From: an uncultured Eubacteriales bacterium
GTDB lineage: Bacteria > Bacillota > Clostridia > Oscillospirales > Acutalibacteraceae
NCBI GenBank assembly: GCA_900315875.1
Contig: ONAX01000010.1
Coordinates: 1 to 33,376, forward strand
DNA: 33,376 nt
Direction: 5' to 3'
Shown here: in pieces, positions 15,585 to 25,637 of the stretch
How the letters are laid out: each line of letters starts with the position of its first letter
Numbering within the stretch: the first letter of the stretch is position 1
Translations under genes and position numbers: made by a program
The notes under the pieces: model-generated
Told to the model about the DNA's origin: nothing
What the model saw: only the letters and a program-made list of their open reading frames with translations
The model's database searches: none

Positions 15585-15888
15585 TAATAAAAAAAGCTGC
15601 CCCTGACATTTCTGCAATGCCGGGACAGGATAATTTCCTGCGGTGCCACCCTGCTTGACGCTGTGCGTCCTCTTTATGCGTACTTAAATACGCTGATCCC
15701 TTTCACGGAAGATCAATCCGTCTTACATACTCTGATATCCTGCATCGTGACATTACCACGGAACGGGAAAATACATTTCTGCTCGCCCTCAGAAGCCCAT
15801 TCGGAAATGCTGTCTTTGCTGATATTCCACCATCATCAGCTCTCTGTAAAAGATTAAACAAAACCTACTCACACTTCATCAACGGTTT
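15585..15888 (-). promoter_or_regulatory. T-box riboswitch, tRNA-Trp specifier (UGG)
   Basis: On the - strand the leader contains the AGAGAGC stem I start, the specifier context GAATGGGCTTCTGAGG with codon TGG at 15797-15799, the T-box core AGGGTGGCACCGCAGG (15637-15652) and a terminator hairpin (CTGTCCC at 15622-15628 pairing with GGGGCAG at 15597-15603) followed by a long U-run. Uncharged tRNA-Trp should favour the antiterminator and switch on trpB2. Confidence 0.93.
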
Positions 15889-15894
15889 AGCACA

Positions 15895-15923
15895 ATTGTA
15901 CACCAATTTTTTTAAAATGTCAA
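15895..15923 (-). promoter_or_regulatory. Promoter of the T-box/trpB2 transcript
   Basis: On the - strand TTGACA (15918-15923) and TACAAT (15895-15900) are exactly 17 bp apart, directly upstream of the T-box leader. Confidence 0.85.
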
Positions 15924-15937
15924 CAATTTTTTTCCGG

Positions 15938-16026
15938 GCGCAGAGCCTGCGCTCCCTGTTCGCGACAATCGCTAAGCTTCGCTCTGCAGCGTGACGCTGC
16001 CGCGAATTGGCACCGGCAGCTTGCCG
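15938..16026. repeat. GC-rich cluster of palindromes
   Basis: Within an AT-rich gap there are four perfect stems: GCGCAG/CTGCGC (15938-15952), TTCGCG/CGCGAA (15959-15964 with 16001-16006) enclosing GCAGCG/CGCTGC (15986-16000), and CGGCA/TGCCG (16014-16026). No T-tract follows any of them. It resembles a REP-like intergenic element. The rest of 16027-16134 shows no gene. Confidence 0.5.
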
Positions 16027-16134
16027 CCGCTTCGCTATGAATCAGAACCACAAGTTGTCTAATCGCGGTCGTGTTTTATAGCATTTCTTTTTTATCAATA
16101 AACAGCTCCTCCATCTAAATTTCAGAAAATACAG

Positions 16135-16160
16135 AAAAGCCGCACAGTTTCCTGTGCAGC
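16135..16160 (-). terminator. Terminator of gyrA and the long replication operon
   Basis: GCCGCACAG (16139-16147) and CTGTGCAGC (16152-16160) form a 9-bp stem with loop TTTC; the - strand continues TTTTC. Ten bases beyond the gyrA stop. Confidence 0.85.
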
Positions 16161-16169
16161 TTCATTATC

Positions 16170-18722
16170 TTATTCCTGATCCGGTATATTTTCTGTTTCT
16201 TCAAAATCACCCAGATTTTCAAGATTTCCCGGCTCATCGTCAAACTCGTCCTCTTCAGATTCATCTTCAGCTTCAGCCTCTGCTGTATCCTCGTGAGGTG
16301 CTCTTGCAATGGTTGCAACCTTGCTGCCGTCCATTGTTTTCATAACAATAACGCCCTTGGAGGGTCTTGCGCATATTCTGATTGAGGAAGCCTCTATCCT
16401 GATGATTACACCGTTATCGGAAATCATAATGATATCGTCGTCGAGATCAACTGCCTTAATAGCAGCAACACTGCCCCACTTGTCAGTGTGATAGTTTTTA
16501 AGTCCCGAACCGCCTCTGCTCTGTATACGGTAATCCGATACCTCAGAAAGTCTGCCGTAACCGGTTTCCGTAACCGTAAGAATAAGAGCGCCTTCTCTGA
16601 GCATAGCCATGCCGATTACGCTGTCGTTTTCACGCAGAGTAAGAGCCTTGACACCTCTTGCAGATCTGCCCATTGCACGAACATCTGTTTCCTTGAAGCG
16701 TATTGCCATACCGTCCTTTGTTGCAACAAGAAGCTCGCAGTTTCCGTCTGTCAGACGTACCCAGACAAGCTCATCTCCCTCGTCAAGGTCTATTGCAATA
16801 AGTCCGCCCTTACGATTTGTATAGAAATCCTTGGTCTGTGTTCTCTTGATAATACCGTTTTTGGTTATCATCACGAGGAACATATTTTCGTCTCCGTCCT
16901 CAGGAACGCGGATCATCGACGTTACCTTTTCATCCGGACCGAGGGGAAGGAGATTATTTATATTCATACCCTTCGAAGTTCTCGAACCCTCAGGTATCTC
17001 GAAACATTTAAGCCTGTATACCTTGCCGAGATTCGTGAAGAACAGTACATAGTCATGTGTTCCGCTTATGAACATTTCCGTCGCAACATCTTCGTCACGC
17101 CTGTTCATACCGCTGATACCTCTGCCGCCGCGGCGCTGAGTATGGTATGTGTCCATCTTCTGACGCTTGACATAACCGAGGTTAGTCATGGTAACAACGC
17201 AGTTTTCATAGGGGATAAGATCCTCAATATCAACTTCGCCGCTGACAACTGCAATTTCAGTTCTGCGCTCGTCGCCGAATTTTCTCTTTATTTCGCCCAG
17301 TTCAGCCTTGATGATACCGAGAAGTCTTTCTCCGTTTGCAAGAATATCCTTGTAATCGGCGATTTTTTCAAGCAGACCCTGCAGTTCTGCTTCAATCTTG
17401 TCTCGTTCCAGACCTGACAGCTGACCAAGACGCATTGAAACGATAGCCTGAGTCTGAGGCTCGTCAAGACCGAATCTCTCTGAAAGATTAGTTTTCGCTG
17501 TGGGAATATCCTTTGATGAACGGATTATCTTGATAACCTCATCAATGAAGTCAACCGCAATTTTCAGACCTTCGAGGATATGAGCTCTTTCCTCAGCCTT
17601 TCTCAGATCATAAATTGTTCTTCTGGTAATGACCTCAACCTGGAAGTCAATGTAATTCTGCAGAATTTCCTTGAGATTGAGAACCTTCGGTACACCGCCT
17701 ACAATAGCAAGCATAATGATACCGTAGGTTACCTGCATCTGAGTATATTTAAAGAGATTATTCAGCACTATCTGAGGTGCTGCTTCACGCTTGAGGGTAA
17801 TTTCAATATGCATGCCGTTTCTGTCGGAATGGTCCTCAATATTGGTAATGCCCTCTATTCTCTTGGTTTTTACCATATCGGCAATGCTCTGTACAAGCTC
17901 TGCCTTATTTACCTGATACGGCAGCTCGGTAACAATGATCTTGAAGCGACCGTTCTTTTCCTCTGCTATTTCAGCCCTTGCACGGACGGTTATTTTTGCA
18001 CGTCCGGTAGCATAAGCAGCGCGAATGCCTGCTTTGCCCATTATTATGCCGCCTGTCGGGAAATCCGGTCCCTTGATATGCTGCATAATATCCTCAAGAC
18101 TTGCATCGGGATTATCAATAACGCAGTCAACTGCGTCAATAACCTCACCGAGGTTATGCGGAGGAATATTTGTAGCCATGCCGACCGCAATACCCTTTGA
18201 GCCGTTTACAAGGAGATTCGGAAAACGTGAGGGAAGAACCGACGGCTCCTTGCGGCTGTCGTCGTAATTGGGAACATAGTCAACGGTTTCCTTATCGATA
18301 TCCGTCAGCATTTCTACGGATATCTTGCTCATTTTGGATTCGGTATAACGATATGCAGCAGGCGGATCTCCGTCAACGGAACCGAAGTTTCCGTGACCGT
18401 CAACAAGGGTATATCTCATTGAGAAATCCTGTGCAAGACGTACAAGCGCATCATAAACAGAGCTGTCACCGTGCGGATGGTATCTACCGAGAACGTTACC
18501 GACTGTAGTAGCGCACTTTTTGTACGGCTTTTCAGGAGTAAGTCCGTCCTCATACTGTGAATAGAGAATTCTGCGGTGTACGGGCTTAAGACCGTCACGA
18601 ACGTCCGGCAATGCTCTCGAAACTATTACAGACATCGAATAGTCAAGAAAACTCTGCTTCATTTCCTTTTCAATATTGACGTCTATTATTTTGGATTTAG
18701 CCAAGGCTTCCTGTATATCCAA
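16170..18722 (-). CDS. gyrA: DNA gyrase subunit A
   Basis: GyrA forms with GyrB the A2B2 type II topoisomerase that introduces negative supercoils with ATP. The 850-residue protein carries the breakage-reunion domain with catalytic Tyr126 in AAYRYTE, quinolone-region residues Ser87 and Asp91 in the sensitive form ([10 protein letters not shown]), the GyrA-box QRRGGRG at the start of the C-terminal beta-pinwheel, and an acidic tail (about 805-850, [12 protein letters not shown]). The start is TTG at 18722, six bases after GAGGTG, which overlaps the stop of the preceding gene; the length then fits the family. It is the last gene of the putative 12-gene operon, separated from gyrB by four small genes. 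Confidence 0.97.
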   Translation of the reverse strand: MDIQEALAKSKIIDVNIEKEMKQSFLDYSMSVIVSRALPDVRDGLKPVHRRILYSQYEDGLTPEKPYKKCATTVGNVLGRYHPHGDSSVYDALVRLAQDFSMRYTLVDGHGNFGSVDGDPPAAYRYTESKMSKISVEMLTDIDKETVDYVPNYDDSRKEPSVLPSRFPNLLVNGSKGIAVGMATNIPPHNLGEVIDAVDCVIDNPDASLEDIMQHIKGPDFPTGGIIMGKAGIRAAYATGRAKITVRARAEIAEEKNGRFKIIVTELPYQVNKAELVQSIADMVKTKRIEGITNIEDHSDRNGMHIEITLKREAAPQIVLNNLFKYTQMQVTYGIIMLAIVGGVPKVLNLKEILQNYIDFQVEVITRRTIYDLRKAEERAHILEGLKIAVDFIDEVIKIIRSSKDIPTAKTNLSERFGLDEPQTQAIVSMRLGQLSGLERDKIEAELQGLLEKIADYKDILANGERLLGIIKAELGEIKRKFGDERRTEIAVVSGEVDIEDLIPYENCVVTMTNLGYVKRQKMDTYHTQRRGGRGISGMNRRDEDVATEMFISGTHDYVLFFTNLGKVYRLKCFEIPEGSRTSKGMNINNLLPLGPDEKVTSMIRVPEDGDENMFLVMITKNGIIKRTQTKDFYTNRKGGLIAIDLDEGDELVWVRLTDGNCELLVATKDGMAIRFKETDVRAMGRSARGVKALTLRENDSVIGMAMLREGALILTVTETGYGRLSEVSDYRIQSRGGSGLKNYHTDKWGSVAAIKAVDLDDDIIMISDNGVIIRIEASSIRICARPSKGVIVMKTMDGSKVATIARAPHEDTAEAEAEDESEEDEFDDEPGNLENLGDFEETENIPDQE

Positions 18723-18725
18723 ATT

Positions 18726-19259
18726 TTACACCTCTTTTTTATATTTTTCCTCTCCGATAATCTCTCTGATAACACTGAGCTTATCTTCACTGAGGACTCT
18801 TTTCGGAATAAAGTAGTACTGCTCATTATCAATAAAAATAATAAGCGTATTTTTACCTTCCACGGCACTGTGGATGTACTCCGGCGGAACAGACAGTTTA
18901 TGCGAATCATCATTAATACTAAACAGTGTCGGCGTAAATATTACTGTCTTTGAATTAAAGCTTTCACTGTTATAGCGATAAAATGCCTGTGCCTGCTTGT
19001 ACGTCAGAAACGGGTCTGTAACATCGTAATAGGAAAAGACATAAAGTCCTACCCCAATCAGCAAGAACCAGCATATAGTCTGATAAATATTTCCTCTGAT
19101 ATTAATAAATGCCGCCGCACCGCCAACCGTAGCAATAATTCCAACAATACGCAGTATTATTTTATTTTCCTTCGGGGTAAGATACCTTGAGCGCAAAATA
19201 CTCATCTGAAGGAAATCCTTTTCGGTTATACGGTAGCTTTCTCTTATTTCCTTCTCCAT
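18726..19259 (-). CDS. YcxB-like membrane protein (third copy)
   Basis: The 177-residue protein has a cytoplasmic N-terminus, two hydrophobic segments (about 35-55 and 60-80) and a C-terminal YcxB-type domain ending FIPKRVLSEDKLSVIREII, where aromatic-IPKR-hydrophobic is the family hallmark. YcxB-like domains are small, possibly PH-like beta domains of unknown function. Residues 5-20 (IRESYRITEKDF) resemble the other copies only loosely. The ATG follows GAGGG; the gap to the preceding gene is 11 bases and to gyrA three bases. One of three diverged paralogues between gyrB and gyrA. No function is assigned. Confidence 0.82.
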   Translation of the reverse strand: MEKEIRESYRITEKDFLQMSILRSRYLTPKENKIILRIVGIIATVGGAAAFINIRGNIYQTICWFLLIGVGLYVFSYYDVTDPFLTYKQAQAFYRYNSESFNSKTVIFTPTLFSINDDSHKLSVPPEYIHSAVEGKNTLIIFIDNEQYYFIPKRVLSEDKLSVIREIIGEEKYKKEV

Positions 19260-19270
19260 TTTTCCCTCTG

Positions 19271-19846
19271 TTATTGCTTATTTTTTCGTTTCGGCTTAAT
19301 CCTGCGGTACTGCCTTATTGTTTCTCTCTGGAAATGCTCCGACAGAAGCTGACGCTGGGACTGAGTAATATATCTTTTGGAAATAACCGTTACCCTGTTT
19401 TCAAAACCGCCGATAAGCAGGAAAATATCGTCGGTTTCTATGCAGTCGGTAAGTTCCGTATAGTATCTTTTCAGAGTTTCATTTTCGCTTTTCATTATGA
19501 AATGATCTCTGTAAATATAGTATTTGCAGTTTTTAGACAGAAGCTTTGAGCTTTTGAAAATATGTTCGCCTCTGAGCTTAGCCCTTTTCGGCAGCATATA
19601 CAGGTAATATGAGCACATATATATGCACACAAGCAGTATCACACATGCTACAGGAACACGGGTTATATCCCAGCTGTTAAGCATTATGATTATCATCATT
19701 GCTATTCCGATAGCAAAGAAAACGGATGATTTCCAGACTCTGCCTGAAGATTTTCCTCTGCGAAGGTCAAAAAGCCTGTAGCCCTCGGCATATTCTCTTA
19801 TTTTCAGCTTGCTTTCAAAGCTCATTACAAGTGAATTACCTATCAT
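19271..19846 (-). CDS. YcxB-like membrane protein (second copy)
   Basis: A 191-residue protein with two hydrophobic segments (about 40-60 and 65-90) and a C-terminal YcxB-type domain: YYIYRDHFIMKS, YYTELTDCIETDD and VTVISKRYIT, the last replacing the usual IPKR. The C-terminus is strongly basic (RRIKPKRKNKQ). The ATG at 19846 is chosen because it overlaps the thioesterase stop by four bases (ATGA) and GGAG lies eight bases upstream; a GTG at 19855 is too close to that site. Coupled translation with the thioesterase suggests linked roles, which is inference. Confidence 0.8.
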   Translation of the reverse strand: MIGNSLVMSFESKLKIREYAEGYRLFDLRRGKSSGRVWKSSVFFAIGIAMMIIIMLNSWDITRVPVACVILLVCIYMCSYYLYMLPKRAKLRGEHIFKSSKLLSKNCKYYIYRDHFIMKSENETLKRYYTELTDCIETDDIFLLIGGFENRVTVISKRYITQSQRQLLSEHFQRETIRQYRRIKPKRKNKQ

Positions 19847-20280
19847 TCCGGCCACTCCGTAACAACCATTTCTTTCAGTTTTTCATACAGTTCAGATCTC
19901 TGCTTTTTCAGGCTTACCGGATGGAAGGTTACTGCATCCACAAAGCCATGCAATGTGCTGCCCGAAGCCATTATTTCACCGTTTAATACAACACGGTAGC
20001 TGAATTCTATCTTTGCAAAGCTGAGCTTTGATACAATCGTCTGAATAGTAACCACATCTTCGTATTTTACGGGACGCAGATATTTACAGTTCAGCTCCGA
20101 AAGAGGAAGCATTATTCCGCCCTTTTCAAGCTCTGTATACGTCAGACCTGCCAGCTTTATAAATTCTGTTCTTGCTGCCTCATACCACACAGGATATACT
20201 GAATGATGAATTATACCCATCATATCTGTTTCGGCATATCTTGCCCTTATCTGAAGTTCACTGATATTATTCACTTTCAT
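19843..20280 (-). CDS. Acyl-CoA thioesterase, YbgC/FadM (4HBT hotdog) family
   Basis: Hotdog-fold thioesterases of this family hydrolyse acyl-CoA or acyl-ACP thioesters. The 145-residue size is typical. The active-site helix reads RYAETDMMGIIHHSVYPVW, with catalytic Asp19 and the following MMG-x-x-H pattern; LNCKYLRPVKYEDVV and the terminal strands complete the fold. It overlaps the gene before and the gene after by four bases (ATGA in both cases), so it is translated in register with two YcxB-like membrane proteins. A role in membrane lipid turnover near gyrase expression is speculation. No ybgC/tol context exists here. Confidence 0.92.
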   Translation of the reverse strand: MKVNNISELQIRARYAETDMMGIIHHSVYPVWYEAARTEFIKLAGLTYTELEKGGIMLPLSELNCKYLRPVKYEDVVTIQTIVSKLSFAKIEFSYRVVLNGEIMASGSTLHGFVDAVTFHPVSLKKQRSELYEKLKEMVVTEWPE

Positions 20281-20978
20281 TTCTCCCGTTTCGGCTGAGT
20301 ACCGGACAGCAGTATTGCTCTTACCTCATTGAAGATTTCCGGCTCTATTACACGCTCCGGAATAGCAAATGCCCTGTCCTTCTTGTTATATATCATGATG
20401 ATATTGTCAAATTCCTCGATAGTTGCGCTGCCGTCAAGCTCAATCGTCCATTGTCCGTCCTCACGCCCGATATCAACATGCGTCGGATATATTTCGGCTT
20501 CCATAGTCTTGCCGTCTGCAAGAAGCTTTGCCATGCTTTTAAGGTGCATATGGGGAACTATCCATATAACAGCTATCATAGCAAGGCTGACACCTGCAAA
20601 AAACAGATTGAACTGATTGAATTCGCTGGTCGACGTAAAATATACCACAGCAAATACAACCGCGGCAAATGCAAGAATTATACTCTGTATAACAGCCCTT
20701 GCACCCTTTGTCTTTATCATATCGCTGTGATAAAGACATTTATACATTTCATCCTGCGTCATCACATATGAAAGACGCACACCGGTTTCCGGTATTTCAT
20801 ATTTTTCCGCATCGTCATTGCTGACATATTCAGCCTCGGAGCCGTCCCATTCAGGGTTTTCGTCGCTTTCAAGACCACCGAGCTCCTCCGCTATTTCCCT
20901 TATCAGCTCTTCCTCTTTTTCCTTTTCAGCCTTCGACTCACTCTGAGTTGAAGGCTTATTACTGTCGTTATCGCTCAT
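20277..20978 (-). CDS. YcxB-like membrane protein (first copy) with acidic N-terminus
   Basis: The 233-residue protein starts with a charged, disordered stretch (about 1-60, many Glu/Asp), then VRLSYVMTQDEMYKCL, two membrane segments (about 95-118 and 125-145) and a YcxB-type domain (about 160-225) with FAIPERVIEPEIFNEVRAIL, close to the IPKR hallmark. AAAGGAG lies seven bases before the ATG, 28 bases after gyrB. Its stop overlaps the thioesterase start. The N-terminal extension is absent from the other two copies. Function unknown. Confidence 0.82.
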   Translation of the reverse strand: MSDNDSNKPSTQSESKAEKEKEEELIREIAEELGGLESDENPEWDGSEAEYVSNDDAEKYEIPETGVRLSYVMTQDEMYKCLYHSDMIKTKGARAVIQSIILAFAAVVFAVVYFTSTSEFNQFNLFFAGVSLAMIAVIWIVPHMHLKSMAKLLADGKTMEAEIYPTHVDIGREDGQWTIELDGSATIEEFDNIIMIYNKKDRAFAIPERVIEPEIFNEVRAILLSGTQPKREK

Positions 20979-21006
20979 TCTTTAACTCCTTTTAATATCT
21001 TCAGAA

Positions 21007-22959
<1,953 letters not shown>

Positions 22960-23337
22960 CTACCTCCGTATATTCCGAACCTTTATGTTTTTTGCCGACT
23001 TTTTCTCCGATTTAGTCATCTTTTCAGGCTTCAGCCTGACCGTCAGCGGAAAAAGTAATACCGCTGCGGTTACTGCAGCAGCGTCGCTTGCTACAAGTAT
23101 CGCAAATCCAGATAAAGACAGTCCTCGTGACGAATAAAAAATTATCAGATTAAAAATTATCATGATCATGCACACAGTACAAAGCATTATTATCCTGCCC
23201 TGTTTTTTCTGCGGCACAAATTTTTTCTTGCAGTAGTAGCAGTTCTGTACGCCGGATTTCATTTCCGACGTTTCCTTGTATCCGTATTTTGTTCCGCAGT
23301 GTGGACAAACCGGCAGAGTCAACAGCTTCATACTCAT
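22960..23337 (-). CDS. Small zinc-ribbon membrane protein (second of a pair)
   Basis: The 125-residue protein has CPHC at about 11-14 and CYYC at about 33-36, spaced by 18 residues, an apparent zinc ribbon, then two hydrophobic segments (about 49-68 and 75-100) and a basic Lys-rich tail. It resembles the small CxxC-x20-CxxC proteins of Bacillota. Its ATG overlaps the stop of the preceding gene by four bases and it lies nine bases before gyrB. A second in-frame ATG two codons later could also be used. Function unknown; tandem placement with a similar protein suggests duplication. Confidence 0.78.
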   Translation of the reverse strand: MSMKLLTLPVCPHCGTKYGYKETSEMKSGVQNCYYCKKKFVPQKKQGRIIMLCTVCMIMIIFNLIIFYSSRGLSLSGFAILVASDAAAVTAAVLLFPLTVRLKPEKMTKSEKKSAKNIKVRNIRR

Positions 23338-24026
23338 TTTCTGCCTATGATAAAGGATACCGACCCGTCATCATCGTTTTCTTCTTTTGCGGGAGATGAA
23401 GGTTCCTCAGCAACTTTTTCTTCAGTCTTTTCGGGCTTATTATATATTTTTACATTTTCCTCACTGCCGGCTTCCTCATTTCCGACATCTGCGGAAATAT
23501 CCATATCCAGTCCGGACTGAATGTTTTCTTCTGAATCAGCGGAGAACTGAGCTTTTTCTGCTTCCTCTTCACCTGCAGGCTTAGACATGCTCTTAGCGAT
23601 TGCAAAGCTCTGTCTGAAATCGTCGCCGACGTCAAGCTCTATGGGATTATCCTGAACAACCTCAGGCTTTACCTCAGGAATGGGACTTATTTTTCTTTTC
23701 AGCTTATTAACTGCCGACTTGTCAACGCATGGTTCAAGCTTAACAAAAAACGGCACCGCTATATAGAAAACCAAAAAAGGAGCGAAAACATAGAGTATTC
23801 CCCTGTAATCCGAATGATCTCCTAAAAGGGAATACAAAAGCATAATTGCAAAGGATGTAACGACCGAAACCGTACCGATAGCATATAGTCCGGTATGGAT
23901 TACAACGTTCGATATACATTTGCAGCCCTTGCAGCAATGCTCTCCCTTTGTTTTAAGCACGTTTGCTCCGAATATTGATACCTTTCTGTGACAATACGGA
24001 CATTCTGTCAGAAGTCTTTTTGCCAT
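23334..24026 (-). CDS. Zinc-ribbon membrane protein with acidic tail (first of a pair)
   Basis: A 230-residue protein: CPYC at about 9-12 and CKGC at about 33-36 form a zinc ribbon like that of the next gene; two membrane segments follow (about 44-66 and 75-95), then a ~130-residue cytoplasmic tail that is very Glu/Asp-rich and probably disordered. The short C-terminal SVSFIIGRK segment may be a docking end. An upstream AAAGGAAATG region gives a weak ribosome-binding site 12 bases away. Overlaps the next gene by four bases (ATGA). The gap to remB is 42 bases. Function unknown. Confidence 0.78.
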   Translation of the reverse strand: MAKRLLTECPYCHRKVSIFGANVLKTKGEHCCKGCKCISNVVIHTGLYAIGTVSVVTSFAIMLLYSLLGDHSDYRGILYVFAPFLVFYIAVPFFVKLEPCVDKSAVNKLKRKISPIPEVKPEVVQDNPIELDVGDDFRQSFAIAKSMSKPAGEEEAEKAQFSADSEENIQSGLDMDISADVGNEEAGSEENVKIYNKPEKTEEKVAEEPSSPAKEENDDDGSVSFIIGRK

Positions 24027-24068
24027 AAGTCTATCATTTCCTTTCCTTGTTTCACGCCTTTATAATTA

Positions 24069-24317
24069 TTACCTGAAATAACGCCTGATAAGCGTTCCCG
24101 GTGAAAGCTGGCAGATATAAATCATATTTTCTCCGTTTTCTCTGCAAAGTACAAAGGATTTCGGAAGTTCGTAGGATACGTATATTATCCTGCCTTCCTT
24201 TTGTGCCTTTGAAAGAAATTCCCTCGTTTTGAAGGAGAGAGTAGCATTGTCAAGATCGAAAATCCCGACTATGCTGTCTGTATTAATTACGGTGTCACCG
24301 CCTATATGAAGATACAT
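24069..24317 (-). CDS. remB: RemB/YaaB-like DUF370 regulator
   Basis: The 82-residue product matches the small RemB (YaaB) family: MYLHIGGDTVINTDSIVGIFDLDN, SKAQKEGRIIYVSYELPKSF and YICQLSPGTLIRR are all characteristic. In Bacillus subtilis the gene sits in the same place (between recF and gyrB) and affects extracellular matrix gene expression. GGAGG seven bases before the ATG overlaps the recF stop, two bases upstream, so the two are coupled. Confidence 0.93.
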   Translation of the reverse strand: MYLHIGGDTVINTDSIVGIFDLDNATLSFKTREFLSKAQKEGRIIYVSYELPKSFVLCRENGENMIYICQLSPGTLIRRYFR

Positions 24318-24319
24318 CT

Positions 24320-25417
24320 CTATTCCTCCGTACAGGTCAGTCTGCCGCCGTCAACACATATCATTCCGCGCGCAGGCACCGAAAGCTCACAGCATGTAAT
24401 GAAAACCTGCATTCCTTCAAGCCTGCTGAGAAGGTAATCCTGTCTTGATGGATCAAGCTCGCTCAGAACATCGTCAAGCAATATAACAGGCGCTTCTCCT
24501 TTTTTTTCGGCAAGCAGAGCAGCCTCTGCAAGCTTAAGTGACAGCACGGCGGAGCGCTGCTGTCCCTGGGATCCGAAGCTTCTTGCTTCTTTCCCGTTTA
24601 TTTTTACCGACAGATCGTCCCTGTGGGGTCCTGTCGTCGTATATCCGAGATAAATATCGTCGCTTTGCCTCTTGCGAAGATTTTCAAGCATCATCTGCGA
24701 CATTTCTGAGCTACTCATTGTATTTTCAGCCCTGAAACTGATTTTGTATTCTATTTCAAGACTTTCCCGTCCTTCTGAAATTCCGTCGTAGAATAATGCG
24801 GCATGCTTTTTCAGCCCTTCAGTGTATAAAGCTCTGGTTCTGGCAACTGCTGCCCCCTCGGCTGCAAGCTTTTCATTCCAGATATCGAGAGTATCCTCCA
24901 GCTCTCTGTGCCGCGGAATATCCTTAAGCAGAGCGTTTCTTTCCCCGAGAATCTTTTTGTATCTTGAAAGCTGCACTGCATATGCCGGTTTTATCTGGCA
25001 CAGCGCGCCGTCAATAAAAGCCCTTCTTTCCTCCGGACCATTTTTTATCAGAGTAAGGTGATCGGGAGAAAATACAACCGCCGTAAAGCTTCCTATTATC
25101 TGGGAAAGATACTTTTTCGGTACGTCATTAAGTGTGGCGCTTCTTTTTCCGTTTCTGATATTAAGCTCAATGCACTGATCTCTGCCCTCGGAATTAAATT
25201 CAAGTCTGATTTCGGCATGGTCGCTGTCAAAGGCAATAAGCTCGCTGTCCTTTGATCCACGGAAAGATCGTCCTCCCGTAAAAAGCCACAGACATTCGAT
25301 AATATTTGTTTTTCCCTGTGCATTGTTGCCGAAAATAACGTTTATTCCGTCCTTCGGGCAAAGAGCTGTATTTTCAAGATTTCTGAAATTCGTGAATTCT
25401 ATTTTCTTAACAAGCAA
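24320..25417 (-). CDS. recF: DNA replication and repair protein RecF
   Basis: RecF, with RecO and RecR, loads RecA at single-strand gaps. The 365-residue ABC/SMC-like ATPase has Walker A GNNAQGKT (30-37), the signature-region SQGQQRS and Walker B VILLDDVLSELD. The start is TTG at 25417, seven bases after GAGGTG; a TTG further upstream (25432) lies inside the rlbA coding end and has no site. The gap to rlbA is one base. Part of the conserved dnaN-rlbA-recF-remB block. Confidence 0.96.
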   Translation of the reverse strand: MLVKKIEFTNFRNLENTALCPKDGINVIFGNNAQGKTNIIECLWLFTGGRSFRGSKDSELIAFDSDHAEIRLEFNSEGRDQCIELNIRNGKRSATLNDVPKKYLSQIIGSFTAVVFSPDHLTLIKNGPEERRAFIDGALCQIKPAYAVQLSRYKKILGERNALLKDIPRHRELEDTLDIWNEKLAAEGAAVARTRALYTEGLKKHAALFYDGISEGRESLEIEYKISFRAENTMSSSEMSQMMLENLRKRQSDDIYLGYTTTGPHRDDLSVKINGKEARSFGSQGQQRSAVLSLKLAEAALLAEKKGEAPVILLDDVLSELDPSRQDYLLSRLEGMQVFITCCELSVPARGMICVDGGRLTCTEE

Positions 25418-25418
25418 A

Positions 25419-25637
25419 TCAGCACACCTCAACGGTTGTATCGTTATATTCCGCTTTGTCGCCGACCCTGAGTTTTTTTCCTCTCATGGTGCAGACTTCT
25501 CCGTTGACCAGTACCTCTCCGCCCTGAATAACGAGCTTTGCCTGTCCTCCCGTCTGGGTCAGACCTGCAAGCTTGATTGCATTGTCAAGCCTGATGAATT
25601 CTTCGCCGGGAGCAAGTGTTATTTTTTCAATCGTCAT
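25419..25637 (-). CDS. rlbA: S4-domain RNA-binding protein RlbA/YaaA
   Basis: A 72-residue protein with an S4 RNA-binding domain across its length (IRLDNAIKLAGLTQTGGQAK and GEVLVNGEVCTMRGKKL, the RxDxxL and VxVNGxxxxxxG elements). Homologues between dnaN and recF in Bacillota are linked to ribosome large-subunit assembly. GAGGTT precedes the ATG, which overlaps the dnaN stop by four bases. Confidence 0.93.
   Translation of the reverse strand: MTIEKITLAPGEEFIRLDNAIKLAGLTQTGGQAKLVIQGGEVLVNGEVCTMRGKKLRVGDKAEYNDTTVEVC

Noticed and set aside
15536-15649. N-terminal extension of TrpB2
   Set aside because: It overlaps the terminator and antiterminator of the T-box leader and is not coding-like.
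16488-17417. Long open frame on the strand opposite gyrA
   Set aside because: Shadow of the gyrA codon pattern; no start signal and no protein family resemblance.
24046-24056. Possible ParB parS site (TGTTTCACG)
   Set aside because: Only one half-site matches; the second half GTGAAACA is absent.
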